A DNA stretch of 64,000 nt from positions 44,475,084 through 44,539,083 of the forward strand of contig CM034237.1 in the NCBI GenBank assembly GCA_019916065.1. The letters run 5' to 3'. The notes beneath the pieces were generated by a model that made no database searches, was not told the DNA's origin, and worked only from the letters and a program-made list of their open reading frames with translations. The stretch is from Vitellaria paradoxa (Eukaryota > Streptophyta > Magnoliopsida > Ericales > Sapotaceae). Each line of letters starts with the position of its first letter. The first letter of the stretch is position 1. This document shows, piece by piece, positions 36,885 through 48,693 of this stretch. Position numbers and translations under genes: made by a program.

Positions 36885-39246
36885 TCTTCATACCTGTGGC
36901 TTGACCTCAACTATATGATGGCCCCTACTGACAACTGCAGGTTCATTTGCGAGTACATTTTCCAAATGATTCAACAATTCCTTAGCTTGGCAGGATCCAA
37001 AATCAGGGTCCGCATCTTGATGGTGCCACACTAAAGCGCTCTCTTTAGTTTCTATGTTAGAGCCATCAGTTGCTTCTGTGTATAATTTCATGACAGGTTC
37101 CACAATATACTTCCACTCAAGGTCTGCAGTCAAGGGACTGGATTCCCAGTCGCTGCTTTTACTCCACCTACACCAAGGGAGGGGAACATAGAATTCAGTA
37201 CAAAAAAGCATATGAGAATAAAAAAAATTAAAAAAAAAATAAACACACACACACACACACACTAACTATATTGGCGTACCTTAAGAAGTATCCATGTTCA
37301 GCAGCTATTCCCAGCTTCTCGCAGGGAGCAAGCCACTCACTAAGTGAACTTCTTCCCCTCCCACTAACAATGAAGACTGTGTTCTTAGGATCATCGCATA
37401 GAGTACTCAGAAGTTCAATAACTTCAGGGCTGGGGCTTTTAATTATAGAGCTCTGGGGAACAATAGTACCATCATAATCCAGAAAAATTGCTCTTCTATT
37501 TGTTCTTTTATATGCCGAGACAATGTGGTCTATGTACAACCTTCTAAAATTGGGAGAAAGTGAAACAACTCTAAATCCCAGGCCTAAACCAATTCCCCAA
37601 CAACGCTTACTGTAGTGATCTTTACACGCTCGCTCCAAATCATGCGCAAAACTGCGAGCCCAGTAAGCAACATCATGAGAACTAACATAGCGGTAATGTT
37701 TCTCATGCCGTAAGTGCTTCTCACATTCAGGCATGGTGATTGCTGAATTCAGAGCCTCAGCCACAGAATCAATGTCCCACGGGTTAACCCTAATTGCTCC
37801 ACTCAAAGAAGGTGAGCAGCCAATAAACTCAGACACAACAAGCATGCTTGTGCGAGAGGAATCAGTATTGATACCCATGACTTTATCCATATTTGGAGAT
37901 CCCTGCCTACAAACTATATACTTATAAGGAATTAAGTTCATACCATCCCTCACTGCATTCACAATACAACATTCAGCCACCGCGTAATAGGCAGTCTTTT
38001 CATAACGAGCAACAGGACGATCAATCAGAATTACTGGCTCATAAACAGAAGAGCCATAAAGCTCATTGATCCTTTCGGCAGTCAAATATGTCTCTCTCTT
38101 TGCTTCTTGCACATCTCTTCCTGAGCTCCTTGCAGGGTTCACAATTTGAACCAAGACTACGTGGCCCTGCAACTCGTGATGCTGCTGCAAGAGCTGTTCA
38201 AAGGCCAGTAGTTTCAGACTGATGCCTTTAAATATGTCCATGTCATCAACGCCAATAATCACCTTTTTCCCCTTGAACTGTTCCTGAATCTCTCTGACTC
38301 TACTAGATGTAGACGGAAGATTCAATGCAGATTCAAGTTGACCCATGTGAATACCTACTGGCAGAATTTTAATGTACACTGTACGGCCAAAGTAATCAAG
38401 CCCAATATGTCCTCGCTTAGATTCGTAGTCCAGGCCAAGCATCCTACTGCAGCATGACAGAAAGTGACGAGCATAATCAAATGTCTGAAAACCAATCAGA
38501 TCACAATTCAGTAATCCCTTCAGAATTTCATCTCTAACTGGCAGAGTTCGGTAAATTTCAGATGAAGGGAATGGACTGTGGAGAAAGAATCCTAGCTTGA
38601 CTCGATTGAATTGCTTCCTCAAGAAAGTAGGGAGTACCATGAGGTGATAATCATGAATCCAAATATAATCATCCTCGGGGTTAATTACTTCCATAACTTT
38701 ATCTGCAAATATTTTATTTGCACGCACATAAGCCTGCCAGAGTAGACGGTCAAAACGGTCACCATGGTCGGGGCACACAGGTAGCATATAATGGAAAAGC
38801 GGCCACAGTTGCTGTTTGCAGAAACCATAATAGAACTTTTTGTGAAGGTCATGGCTCAGGAAAGTGGGCACGCAATTAAAATTGTCAAGAAGATTCTGGG
38901 AAACTTCTTCCTGTTCACTGGAATCTACTTCAACTTTGAGGGAACCAACATATATAACCTCAGTCTCAGGTGAAAACCCATCCTTCAATTGTAATAAAAG
39001 TGAATCCTGGTCCCAGCTGAAGCACCATTTGGCAGCTTCTGCATCCCTTTTAGCATTCAAAGGAAGCACGTTTGCAACTATAATTTTCCTCTCACGACAA
39101 ACTGATGTCCCATCTGAATCCCCATCCAAATCAGAGATAATTCCAGGTACAGTCATCACCTTTGGGAGAGCTCTAGGAGTTTGAGGAATATCAAGTAAGT
39201 ACCCAGAAGCCAAATCTAGAAAGTTTGCACACGACCTTGATGCCAT
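36432..39246 (-). CDS. TPS9: Class II trehalose-6-phosphate synthase-like protein (TPS8/9/10 clade), 854 aa
   Basis: Three exons (39246-37280, 37167-36894, 36755-36432) splice with phases 2 and 0. The start is the ATG of MASRSCANFLDLASG, the conserved N-terminus of the TPS8-10 clade; an ATG 48 bases upstream in the same frame is not conserved. A GT20 synthase-like domain spans about 55-545 (WIHDYHLMVLPTF at 196-208, HSPFPSSEIYRTLPVRDE at 223-240). A TPP-like HAD domain follows from about 585 to 840, with LDYDGT at 589-594, SGRGRSSLSEW at 628-638, GVSKG at 748 and GNDRSDEDMF at 776-785. As in other class II enzymes, residues used by active synthases differ: GVDDMDIFKG (334-341) has Asp where active enzymes have Arg, and DGMNLIPYKY (434-443) has Lys where they have Glu. 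The role is therefore probably regulatory, in trehalose-6-phosphate and sugar signalling. The symbol reflects clade and synteny; TPS8 or TPS10 are possible. Cytosolic, no signal peptide. Confidence 0.97.
36846..36884. repeat. (TA)n(GA)n compound microsatellite in TPS intron 2
   Basis: About ten TA units are followed by about eleven GA units, ten bases from the donor site of exon 2. Confidence 0.9.
37243..37262. repeat. (CA)n microsatellite in TPS intron 1
   Basis: Ten CA units lie immediately downstream of the exon 1 donor site; the open frame of exon 1 reads through into it as a meaningless Val-Cys run. Confidence 0.9.
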
Positions 39247-42200
39247 GACTGGTAGATTGCAGGCATACAGGTGCTGACCTGCATTGAACACCATTTCTCA
39301 AATGATCAAGTTCAACACAGGTCATGTAAGCAAAAAAAAAAGGAAACAGATGAGGAAAATAATAATAATAATAATCCCACGCTTTAATTTCAATTGCAGG
39401 ACCACATTAATTCAGTAATGAACAAATGTAAGGGTTTAACAATTTAGCAATGGCAAAGGTGGATGGAAATTGTGGCAATGGTGTATAGTAATTGCAAAAA
39501 TAGAAAGCAATGGTGGCAGTGCTGGCAGCACTTCAGTCGTCAACTGTTGCTTTACTAGTGGTACCAACAATGACAGATTGCGCAATGATATATAGAAATC
39601 AATGTAATGTTGCCCCATGGTGGCAGTGGGAGTTAGAGTGTAGCCAACAAGGATCTGCAAAGAAAAAGTGCAGTTGTCCATGATGCTAATAGTAATGGCT
39701 GTGTATTGGTGACAAAGGTAACAAATTGCAAAGAAGAAATTGGTTCTTACAAATATGTTCACCTGTCATGTGAGTTCAGGGAAATAAGTAAATAAAGATC
39801 AACCACCAAATGCCGCTTTTCTTATCCTGTCTCTCTTTTCTCCCCAAGAAGGGGTCTCCACTTCTTGGGATCCAAAAGCAAGAATAGTACTTAAATCTGC
39901 TGTTATAAAATCACGTGCACCCACAAGAGTAGACCATCATACCAAAGATAAAATCTGTTTATTGCAAACCCAGAATTCCTTTGGGCTCAGAAATTTTTAA
40001 AAACAAAAATCAACACAGGCCTAAGCACCATCCTTTGTATGGGTGTGGGTGTGTTGGTAAGTAGGCATAAGCACCACAATGTTTAGCCTACTTAATGAAA
40101 TGTTGGAAGCTAACTCCAACGCAAAGCACGTGAACCCCATAAATACAAGTATTTTGCCAGACGGCACCACAAGAAAGCTTTTAGCTCTCTGTGTTACATA
40201 TGACATCATGAATTTCAATAAGACATAGAATTAGAATGCAATCCGCAAAATTCCTGCTTCCAAAAAGGACACAACTTTCCTCAACTAATTCTAATTCCTT
40301 ACCAACTTCTCTCCTAATCTTACATTCACTTGCAATATACAGGATAAAAGGGATGGAACCACCATTAATATGAACAATTACAGAGCTGATGCTACGAATC
40401 AGATCGCCCAGATAAATGATTTGGTGGCTGCATAGGGTCAGTGATGAAAGTTAACAAGCATCACATCTCTTTCAATCAAGATTTCAATACAAGTAACTCT
40501 AAAATGAGAGCACATCTTACCCCTCCCAGGCAACACCTGTACTGACTTTCCCACCCCTAAATTCAAGTAAGGTTGCCCTAATTATTTATTGACTTCTCAA
40601 CTATACCATCATCAAGTGATTTGAAATCCACCAAGTGTTTGTCCAATCAACGTGCACAAAGAAGTCCAAAGTTTATTGCAGTGACTTGAGAATTCTCAGA
40701 TTATATAATTATTTGTACGGACGTACAATTTTTAACATGCAATTTTCCTACAAGTCTTTACTTTTCTAACCATGATTACCCTAATTGGGACAGGTATGTG
40801 CTACATTCTACAATGATGAAATAGAACTAGAATTGGGCAATTGCAACATGAGAGAATGAGAACAATGTCCATCTCGGCTGACTCTTGTCAAACAGATAGC
40901 CCATGAAGTGAAATTAGGACAAAAGCAGCTCTACCTGTCAATAAATGTTCTGGAACAGTTTTGACCCATGTAACATTCTAAAGAATGTGCTAGACCAGTT
41001 CAGGGAGGCTACATGGTTTGCTCGTTCTCAAACAAATAGCCTGTTAAAGTGAAAGAACCTATTCGACAGCCCAAGAAGAGAAGCAGCTCTAACAGTTATT
41101 AATAAATGTCCTGAAAACAATTTTGACCCATATATGAGCTGGCCTATTCCGAGGCCATATGCAATTTTTTATTTTTTATTTTTCCCAGTCTTAGGTATAA
41201 ATATCATTACAAGCAAAATAGGGCTAACCCACTAAAAGTCAAACGAACTCAAGAAAAAAGTGAATCACTCACTAAAATCTTGGGTGAGTTTCAAAAGGTT
41301 TTTATCTCCATTCTCTTATTATCCAGTGCATGTCAAAACTTTTCTATGTTTGTGCCACATCAACCACCCCAAGATGGAGTGTTATTACATCATCAGGGGA
41401 CTGAAATTCCCCGTGATTGATACGCATGTGAGATCCAACTGAATGTACCTTGCCTGACATAATCATAGCATAATCAAGTCAAAGGCTACTTGGGCCGAAA
41501 ACTTGGGGCCAAAACATGCCATTAACAGATTTTTTTTTTCCCCAAAACACTATTTTCACACTTTGACGATCATGACACATAATAACTGGCCTAAAATGAT
41601 TAAAGCAAGTTGTGCATTGCACATGCAGCACAAATGGAACCTAACAAGATACTGGTTTCAATCCTTTTAGCATTGGGTGACAGTTGTGTCCGCTGATGAT
41701 GTGCTTCGATTTGTGGATTTATTGAAGGGAAGGGGATTCAAAATAACTTTCCTTGTTTGGTTATGGTGAAACATAGAGAAAAAAAAATAATAAAAAAAAT
41801 AAAGAATGGAATTTAGGAAATGAAAAAAAAAAAAAAAAAGAAATTAGTTTATTGAAGTATACCTTTTTTTTTTCTAATTTTTTCTAATCCAATTAAATGA
41901 AAATGTGTGTTTGGATTTTGGGATTCTATGTTTCCTTTTTCCCTCTCCTTTTGTTTTCCCTCCCCAAATCCACGATCAAAGCACCAAGAGAACCTAACAT
42001 GAATTTCTCGGTGTGAGGGGGTGTGACATAGATTAAATTTATGTGAAATGCATAAATCAGTGTGAAATGCTTTTGAAATTGATAAAAAGAAAGGGGGATG
42101 GGAAAAGATTTGAGTACAATAATGCCAAAAGAAGAAGAAGTTCAGATTTAAAAGAGAAGTGAATATGCAAACAAAAACATAATTATTAAGCTTGAAAGAA

Positions 42201-43654
42201 AACTGAAAAAACTCTTGCTAACTGTCAAATGCTGGACTAGTTTGTCATATCTTAAGCCATGTGACGAAAACTTCTTCCAGTTTCCAATCACTTCAGGTGA
42301 AACACGTTAATCTATAGCAAGCTTGAGTATTATTTTTTCTTTTCAGTTCATCTATAGAGAATTCTATTCTACTCTTTTTTTATTATAATACTGAGACTAC
42401 ATGAAAAGAATCAAAATTAAACAGACCCAAAAAAACAAAAAAAACAAAACAAAAATGGTAAAAAGTAGCTAATTTGACATAAGCCACGATGCTTGGCCAG
42501 ATAAGGATAAGGCAGACTCCCAGTCTGATCCTATCACATTCATTGTAACCATGCAAAGTTGAGTCAGTGAGCAAAAGCTACTAGATTCTCATTAACCTTT
42601 TTATATCATATAAATGGAGAAGGTCTTCACAGTGAATTTTAGTTAAAAAAATAAATTTGGCTTCGTATGGTTTTTTCCAACACCTCTAGCCAAATTATCT
42701 TCCATTTCACCTCTAATTCTTCTAAAACACATTTTAATTTTCTTCCATAAACCCACCATAAAGTCCAAGTATTATTTTTAACTTAAACCAAATGTTTATG
42801 GAGTTCATATAGATTCTGAAAGAAAAACAAAAATGAAACAACCAACAAACAAAAGTAGAGTCAAAGTGTTTTTTATTTACATTTGAAAAAACCTTAGAGC
42901 AGTCTTTTTTTTGGAACAATGGATATGGGTTCTTAGAGAGTTTGAAAAAAAAATAAAAATAAAAAATAAATACAACAACAACAACAACACTACTGAAACA
43001 ACCAACCAACAAAATTTGCAGAGAAATACCTAAAAATATGAACCAATGTCGATGATTTTAAAATAAAATAAAATCTCGACCTAAAAATCAACTTCAATTC
43101 AACGCCAAGGCTTCCAGATCTCAACAGTTGAATCGGAAATTAAAATAAATAAATAAATAAAGTAAAATAACACCTGGAAAAGGTGGTCCAACCAACAATC
43201 CAAGAGAAAACTGGTCACCAGCAATGATCAAAGGCTTTCACATAAAATAAAAATATATGTACTCAGAATTAAGTAACTAACACGACGGAGCCCAGATGAA
43301 GCCGCGAATTCAGCCATCAAAAACGGGTCACATACTAACGCTTAAGTATTTTCTCTGGTACGGAACCTGAGAAAATGAGAACATAAAGAGAAAATGCTCT
43401 CGATTTCTCCTCTTTCCTGCCTTTTCTCAGCAATCAAACGGAAAATGAGGGGATGGAACTCGAACAAGTCCAATACGAACGGAAGGCAATAATCAACAGC
43501 AAATAAAAAAAACACTTCGTGTGGAAACGCACCTCTGCCAGAAAGTAGTTTATTTATCGGAAACAGGCGGGGTTGCGACGGTGGACGGCGTTGAAAGTGC
43601 TAGGAGAAGAGAAGAACGGAAAAGGAGAGATCAGAAGGTACGAGTTTATGGGGG

Positions 43655-43687
<33 letters not shown>

Positions 43688-43740
43688 TGGAAGAAGCTTG
43701 GTGGATTGTGCGCGTGTTTATTGGACTTTCTAGCTGCGGT
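39247..43740 (-). promoter_or_regulatory. Probable 5' leader with long leader intron of TPS
   Basis: No coding exons were found in this 4.5 kb. Class II TPS genes usually carry an intron in the 5' untranslated region (family knowledge). A plausible acceptor, TTCAATGCAG, ends at about 39285. A plausible donor, CAGAG followed by GTGCGTTT, lies near 43530 on the minus strand, next to a CT-rich leader (CT run at about 43658-43688). This would make a leader intron of about 4.2 kb. Transcript evidence is not available here. Confidence 0.45.
40880..41135. repeat. Diverged tandem duplication, unit about 155 bp
   Basis: TCAAACAGATAGCCCATGAA, AGCAGCTCTACCTG, AATAAATGTTCTGG and TTTTGACCCATGTA recur in order as TCAAACAAATAGCCTGTTAA, AGCAGCTCTAACAG, AATAAATGTCCTGA and TTTTGACCCATATA. 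It lies in the proposed TPS leader intron. Confidence 0.75.
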
Positions 43741-44896
43741 GAAGTTTAGAGGGTGGAGGAAGTTTACCGCAGTTAAGTTTTAACCCGGGACTCGGATTGC
43801 GTTTGAGTTCCTATTATCTTTTCGTAATACAAAACTACCCCTTTGTTTTGACCATCTTACGCTAATGCCCTTACCTACCGTCTCAGTGTGTAAACAATCT
43901 TATCCAATCTTATCTTATCTTATTTATTAATGAATTTAGATTAAATAAGGGGGGCTCAACAATTTAAATTTAAAATATTTTAACCATTAACTTTGTTTAA
44001 TAACGAAGGTTACTTTTTTTTTTACTTTGATTATTTTTTCAGCCACGGAAACACAATCTCTCAATTATTTTATATATTAAAATTTAAAATAATATTTTAA
44101 AAATGTGATAATATTTATAATAAATAATAAAAATTTTACGTATTTATTAAATATGGTATGAATATCTAAGTCTCTATTGATTATTAATTTTTATTTTTAC
44201 GAATTATTTTTACAATTTTTCATACAAAGTTATTTTATAAATTTATACTTGAATCTTTTGCATGCCAAATTATATTTGTATCTTTAAACACGGACAATTC
44301 CTAATTTACTTTTATTTCACCTCACCTCCATTATTAGGTTCAATTCTATGTTTCTTATTATTAGTTTTCAATTGGAAGTCATAGCTTAAAAAAAAAAAAA
44401 GGATTGCTATCATAAATTACCATAATAAAATTTTTTTAGAAAAATAAATGGGGAAACGATATATGTCATTACAATCATACATACTAAAGTTTGGTGGATG
44501 GAATCTTCTAATATCTCTCATTTTGTAATTAAGGGAAGATATATATATTTAATTACCAAAAAAAAAGGGAAGATATATATCATGAATAAATATTATTATA
44601 ATTTCTACCCTCAAATATTTTGGTCAAATTTCACTACGGAGTTCAATTTTTTAATAGTAACACTTTAAAATATAAAATTTTAATTTGTTACAATGTAGAC
44701 TTTTTTTTTACGATTCTTATCTAAATTTTTGTTAATAAATATTTTATTAGATAGGCTACTTAGTTATTTAATAAAAACCTTTTTTCACATAAAGTTAACA
44801 TCGCAATGAATTATAATCTCACGCCAAAAAGTGAAATTTAATAAAAATATCTTCACCCATAAGAATATGTGGATCATGCTTATTTGTTTTGATGTA
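43741..44896. other. AT-rich spacer upstream of TPS
   Basis: Nothing coding is seen. The first few hundred bases are presumably the TPS promoter, but no motif stands out enough to annotate. Confidence 0.4.
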
Positions 44897-45275
44897 GGTT
44901 CTGTTTGGAGGTTCAAAAAAAGTAAAAAAGTACCAAAAGTTATATTTTGTAATTTTTGGTGTATTTGATGGAATCACAATTTTTTTCACTTTTCTACTCT
45001 ATTACAGTAACTTATTTCACAAAAAGTTTTACTAACACACAAAAATTACCACTTTCTACTCTGTTACAGTAAAAAAACTTACCAAATATACAAAAAGTTA
45101 TCACTTTTCTGTTCTGCTAGAGTATAAAGTTTACCAAGCAGCGAAAAGTTACAAAAATTACTAAAAATTATACTTTGTTTCACCAAACACATTAAAAAAT
45201 TATAACTATAAAAAAACACAAAAAACTACCCAAAATTTTACTTTTTTGCTTTTTTTTTTAACGCCCAAATGGGCT
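44897..45275. mobile_element. MITE, family B
   Basis: The left end GGTTCTGTTTGGAGGTTC and the right end, reverse-complemented, GAGCCCATTTGGGCGTTA form a terminal inverted repeat. The interior matches the copies at 6289 and 30860 (TTTGGTGTATTTGATGGAAT; TGTTACAGTAAAAAA; TACCAAATATACAAAAAG). Confidence 0.66.
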
Positions 45276-45350
45276 CGTAATTTAAGTGAAACTAAAGAAT
45301 ATAATCAAATATGATGAGGTGTTGTTATTAACTTACTAGCTTCAGTACTA

Positions 45351-45386
<36 letters not shown>
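45351..45386. repeat. (TG)n(TA)n microsatellite
   Basis: About twelve TG units are followed by about six TA units. Confidence 0.9.
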
Positions 45387-45387
<1 letters not shown>

Positions 45388-45830
45388 TTTGGTGGGATAA
45401 ATGAAAAAGTAGGAATTGGGTGATTCTTCTTTAAGTATTTGCTAATTTAATCCATCTCAATAAAATTTGTTTCATAACTGTGAAGAGATTTTTATTCATT
45501 TCATAGGTAATCCCTTTTCGCTTCCTTCATCAAATTTCATTTTTGTAATTGGTTTTATTTTAAAGTAAAAAAAAATTATTTAATTTAATAAATAAATTTT
45601 TGTATTTTGGATACTCGCTTGAATTCAAGAAATAAATTAAAATTCTCATTTTTGAAACTTAAGTAAAATTGAATTAATTTGAGAAAAATACTAAATTTGA
45701 TCCTATTATAAATAGGATAATATGGGATAGAAGGGCAAAATTCATTCACTTACTTAAATGGAAGAAAAATACAATCAATTCTCAATGAAATTTATTATTT
45801 TGAGTTAGATTTTAAAAAATAAAAGAATTT

Positions 45831-46168
45831 AAGGTGGCATTTGATTTATTTTTTTGTTTTCTATTTTCTATTTCATTTTATGTTTTAAAAATCTCAAAAT
45901 AAAGAAATAGAAAATATTATGTTTTCATTATTTTGAAATTTTCCTTATTTTGAATTGAAAACGCTGAAAATAACTTTTTGTCATTTTTTATTTTATGTGT
46001 AAACTCATTTTCTGTTTTCTAAAACAAATTTTAAAAATACAAGTGACTAAATGCGTTTTAAACTTTTTTCTTATTTTTAAAAACGTAAAATAAAAAATGA
46101 GTTCAAAACAGAAAATAAAAAATAAAAACAAAAAATAAAAAATAGAAAAATAAATCAAATGAGCCCTA
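45831..46168. mobile_element. MITE, family A
   Basis: The left end AAGGTGGCATTTGATTTATT and the right end, reverse-complemented, AGGGCTCATTTGATTTATTT form the family A inverted repeat. The interior is nearly collinear with the copy at 31695-32036. Confidence 0.72.
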
Positions 46169-46834
46169 AAATTTTGAATAATGAAATTTAATCAAATCAA
46201 ACTCATAATGGCATTATTTTACTTTCAAACATAGTAAAAATTCTCACTAATGCTCTATTGGGAAACATTTTTCTCTTAGAATTTATTTGATTTGATTTGA
46301 TTTCAAAATAAAGATTTGATTTGATTTGATAGATAAATTTTTGTGCTCGAAACACATATTTGAGAAATTTCAAATTTGATCATTTTAACAGAATGGAAAA
46401 TATAGTAAATATGATATATGGGTATAAATTTGTTTATTTACTCAGATATTAAGAAAAAAAATGAATTCTATCATACTTTATTATTTTAGGTTAGAATTCA
46501 AATGATACCGAAATCACAAAATTTAAATTATGAAATGAAATCAAATTTTAACTCATAAAATTTTGTTTTAAATTTATATATAAAAATTTGTAAGAACTCT
46601 CACTAAATAAAATTAAATTCCATCAAACTGACTATTCCAAATAGAGTGGAAATAAAATTGAATCTTATTAATTTTACTTTTTCAAACAGTGTGCTTGCGA
46701 GCCCCTTTCAAGAAAATGGAATTGCTCGTATTTAAAAAAAAAAAAAAAGTAATATTATTTTCTTACAGCGGAGACAGAAAAAAAAATTGAAATGAAAAAC
46801 GAGAAAAGAAGGCAATCCGATTTTCGTATTTAAA

Positions 46835-46973
46835 AGTGTATTTAGTTGGTTAAAATTAATTAAAAATTATTTTTTTATTGATCTTTTTATTTTTTTAATT
46901 AAATTTTTACATATAATACTCTTATATTAAATTTTTGTATTTTTATTATATTTTTTAACCAATCAAATGCCCC
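46835..46973. mobile_element. MITE, family E (140 bp)
   Basis: The left end GTGTATTTAGTTGGTTAAAA and the right end, reverse-complemented, GGGGCATTTGATTGGTTAAA form a terminal inverted repeat. The body is only A/T words. Confidence 0.62.
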
Positions 46974-46994
46974 CTGTAACGCCGCGAAGAAGTA

Positions 46995-47094
46995 ATGGAT
47001 TTGTGAGCGTGGCATATAGTTCAATGATTAAAAGTCTCTTTTACCTGCTCATAATTTGAGTTCGAGTCTTTTCCCTTCCCCTAAAAAAAAAAAA
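46995..47094 (+). mobile_element. tRNA-derived SINE, short
   Basis: A tRNA-like head carries an A-box-like TATAGTTCAATG at 47015-47026 and a B-box-like GAGTTCGAGTC at 47058-47068, about 32 bp apart. A C/T-rich segment and an A12 tail ending near 47094 follow. This is the layout of short plant SINEs. No target-site duplication was recognised. Confidence 0.58.
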
Positions 47095-47572
47095 TCACCT
47101 TCCGAAAAAAAAATAATAAATTTGTTCCCTTTATGCAAGCCGCCGCCTTTCTGGACCTCTCGTTAAAAAATGGTGACTAATCAATTAAAATATCATTCTT
47201 GTCGCCTAAACTTTTAATATCATTTTTTTTTCTTCCTGTGTCCTTCTTCCAACCACTTGCAAATGTTATTTTCCAACCGTGTGTACTAGCTATTGAAAAT
47301 TTTGAAAAATTGATTTATATAGAAATATTAAATTATACAAACAATCATAGTAATCAAAATAAACTAAATCGTAACAATTAAATCAATTACACATAAAGAT
47401 ATACAATTTAATGAAAAAAATTCTAAAACCACTTTTAAGTATAATTTTGAATATTTAAGATGATTATTCCGACAAATAATACATCAAAAATATAATACGA
47501 GATCATCTGATTGCATAACTAATATTTTCATTAGAATTTACTCATTATTTATACCTCACGATTTCATGCCAT

Positions 47573-47730
47573 ATCTAGAGTACCAAAATTTATCAAAATT
47601 CATCAATTTTAATTAATTTTTTGTATTTTTTTCAATCAAAATTTTGCATATATTACTTGTATGTCACATTTTTCTATTTTTATTGTACTTTTGACCAACT
47701 TTTTATCAATTAAACACTCTTGTATCGATG
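47573..47730. mobile_element. MITE-like element, family E
   Basis: It holds TCAAAATTCATCAATTTTAA near the left and ATTGTACTTTTGACCAACTT, then TCAATTAAACACTC, on the right, similar to 46835-46973 and 35475-35622. Confidence 0.42.
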
Positions 47731-47986
47731 CCTAAGGAACGCATCCATCTTTATACATATATTTATATATTCGGGTTTCATATTTTTTTTTTTTTTTTGG
47801 AATTGTCTAAACATATTACCCAAATTCAAACCTAACTAATTTAAACAAAAGTTTAGGCATATACTAAGATCGGATTTTGTGATAAATTTGATTAATAAGT
47901 TTTAAGTTAAATTTTTTAGTAATTTTATTTTTTAATAAAATTGTATGATTGTAAATGAAAAAATAAAATTTAGATTGAAGTAGGTT

Positions 47987-48249
47987 AAGGGGGCTGCAGT
48001 GAAGAAATCCACTGCAGGGACTGCAGTGGAAAATCAAAGATTGAGATTTAATTATTTTTAATCGAATGGTTTTAATTTAATTTAACTAAAATAATTTTTA
48101 AAATAAAAATAAAAGTTAAAAAAATCTGATTGGAACACAATTAATGCAGAATGTAAAAAGTCACGTGTCATTAAAGTGAAAATAAATCACAACCCTTTAT
48201 TTCTTTACTACAGTCTCTGCAGTTGATTTCTTCACTGCAGCTCCCTTAA
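47987..48249. mobile_element. MITE with CTGCAG-rich 40-bp terminal inverted repeats
   Basis: The left arm begins GGGGGCTGCAGTGAAGAAAT and the right arm, reverse-complemented, GGGAGCTGCAGTGAAGAAAT; similarity continues for about 40 bp (CCACTGCAGGGACTGCAGT versus CAACTGCAGAGACTGTAGT). TTAA occurs directly at both outer edges and could be a target duplication. Each arm itself contains a small hairpin, CTGCAGTG...CACTGCAG. The 180-bp core is AT-rich and non-coding. Confidence 0.78.
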
Positions 48250-48557
48250 ACCCGATTAAAGTTTTTATGGAGAAGTAAAATTAAAAATTTAAATTAAAGT
48301 CTTGAATAAGTCTCGAATTATATGCATATTAAATAGTTAGCATACGATTTTCCTTGACTTACACCATTTAAAATTGGATAAGAATCCAATACATTAATTT
48401 TTCCTCTCTATCATCATTCTCTTCTTTTCGTGCCCGGCAATTAACCTGGGATATGAATCCAATGCATTAATTCTTCCTCTCTATCATCATTATCTTCTTT
48501 CCATACGGATATATTCTTAGCCCCTAGCAAGTTGTGCTATTAAAATTTAATAAATAT

Positions 48558-48693
48558 ATTAAAAATGTGTTTAGTTTACTAAAAAATCATTGAAAAATTT
48601 TAAAAATTTTTAAAAGTTATCTATTTTTTATCTCACTATATGAATTACGAACTTATAAATTATCTTACTTTTTGTCATTCTAAATGCACCCTA
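48558..48693. mobile_element. Possible short MITE
   Basis: The left edge AATGTGTTTAGTTTACTAAA and the right edge, reverse-complemented, GGTGCATTTAGAATGACAAA form a partial inverted repeat around an AT-rich body of about 135 bp. Confidence 0.38.

Noticed and set aside
39247..39294. Upstream in-frame ATG of the TPS gene (16 extra residues)
   Set aside because: The conserved family N-terminus starts at MASRSCANFLDLASG (39246), and a plausible splice acceptor lies within the extension, so the extra residues are probably leader sequence.
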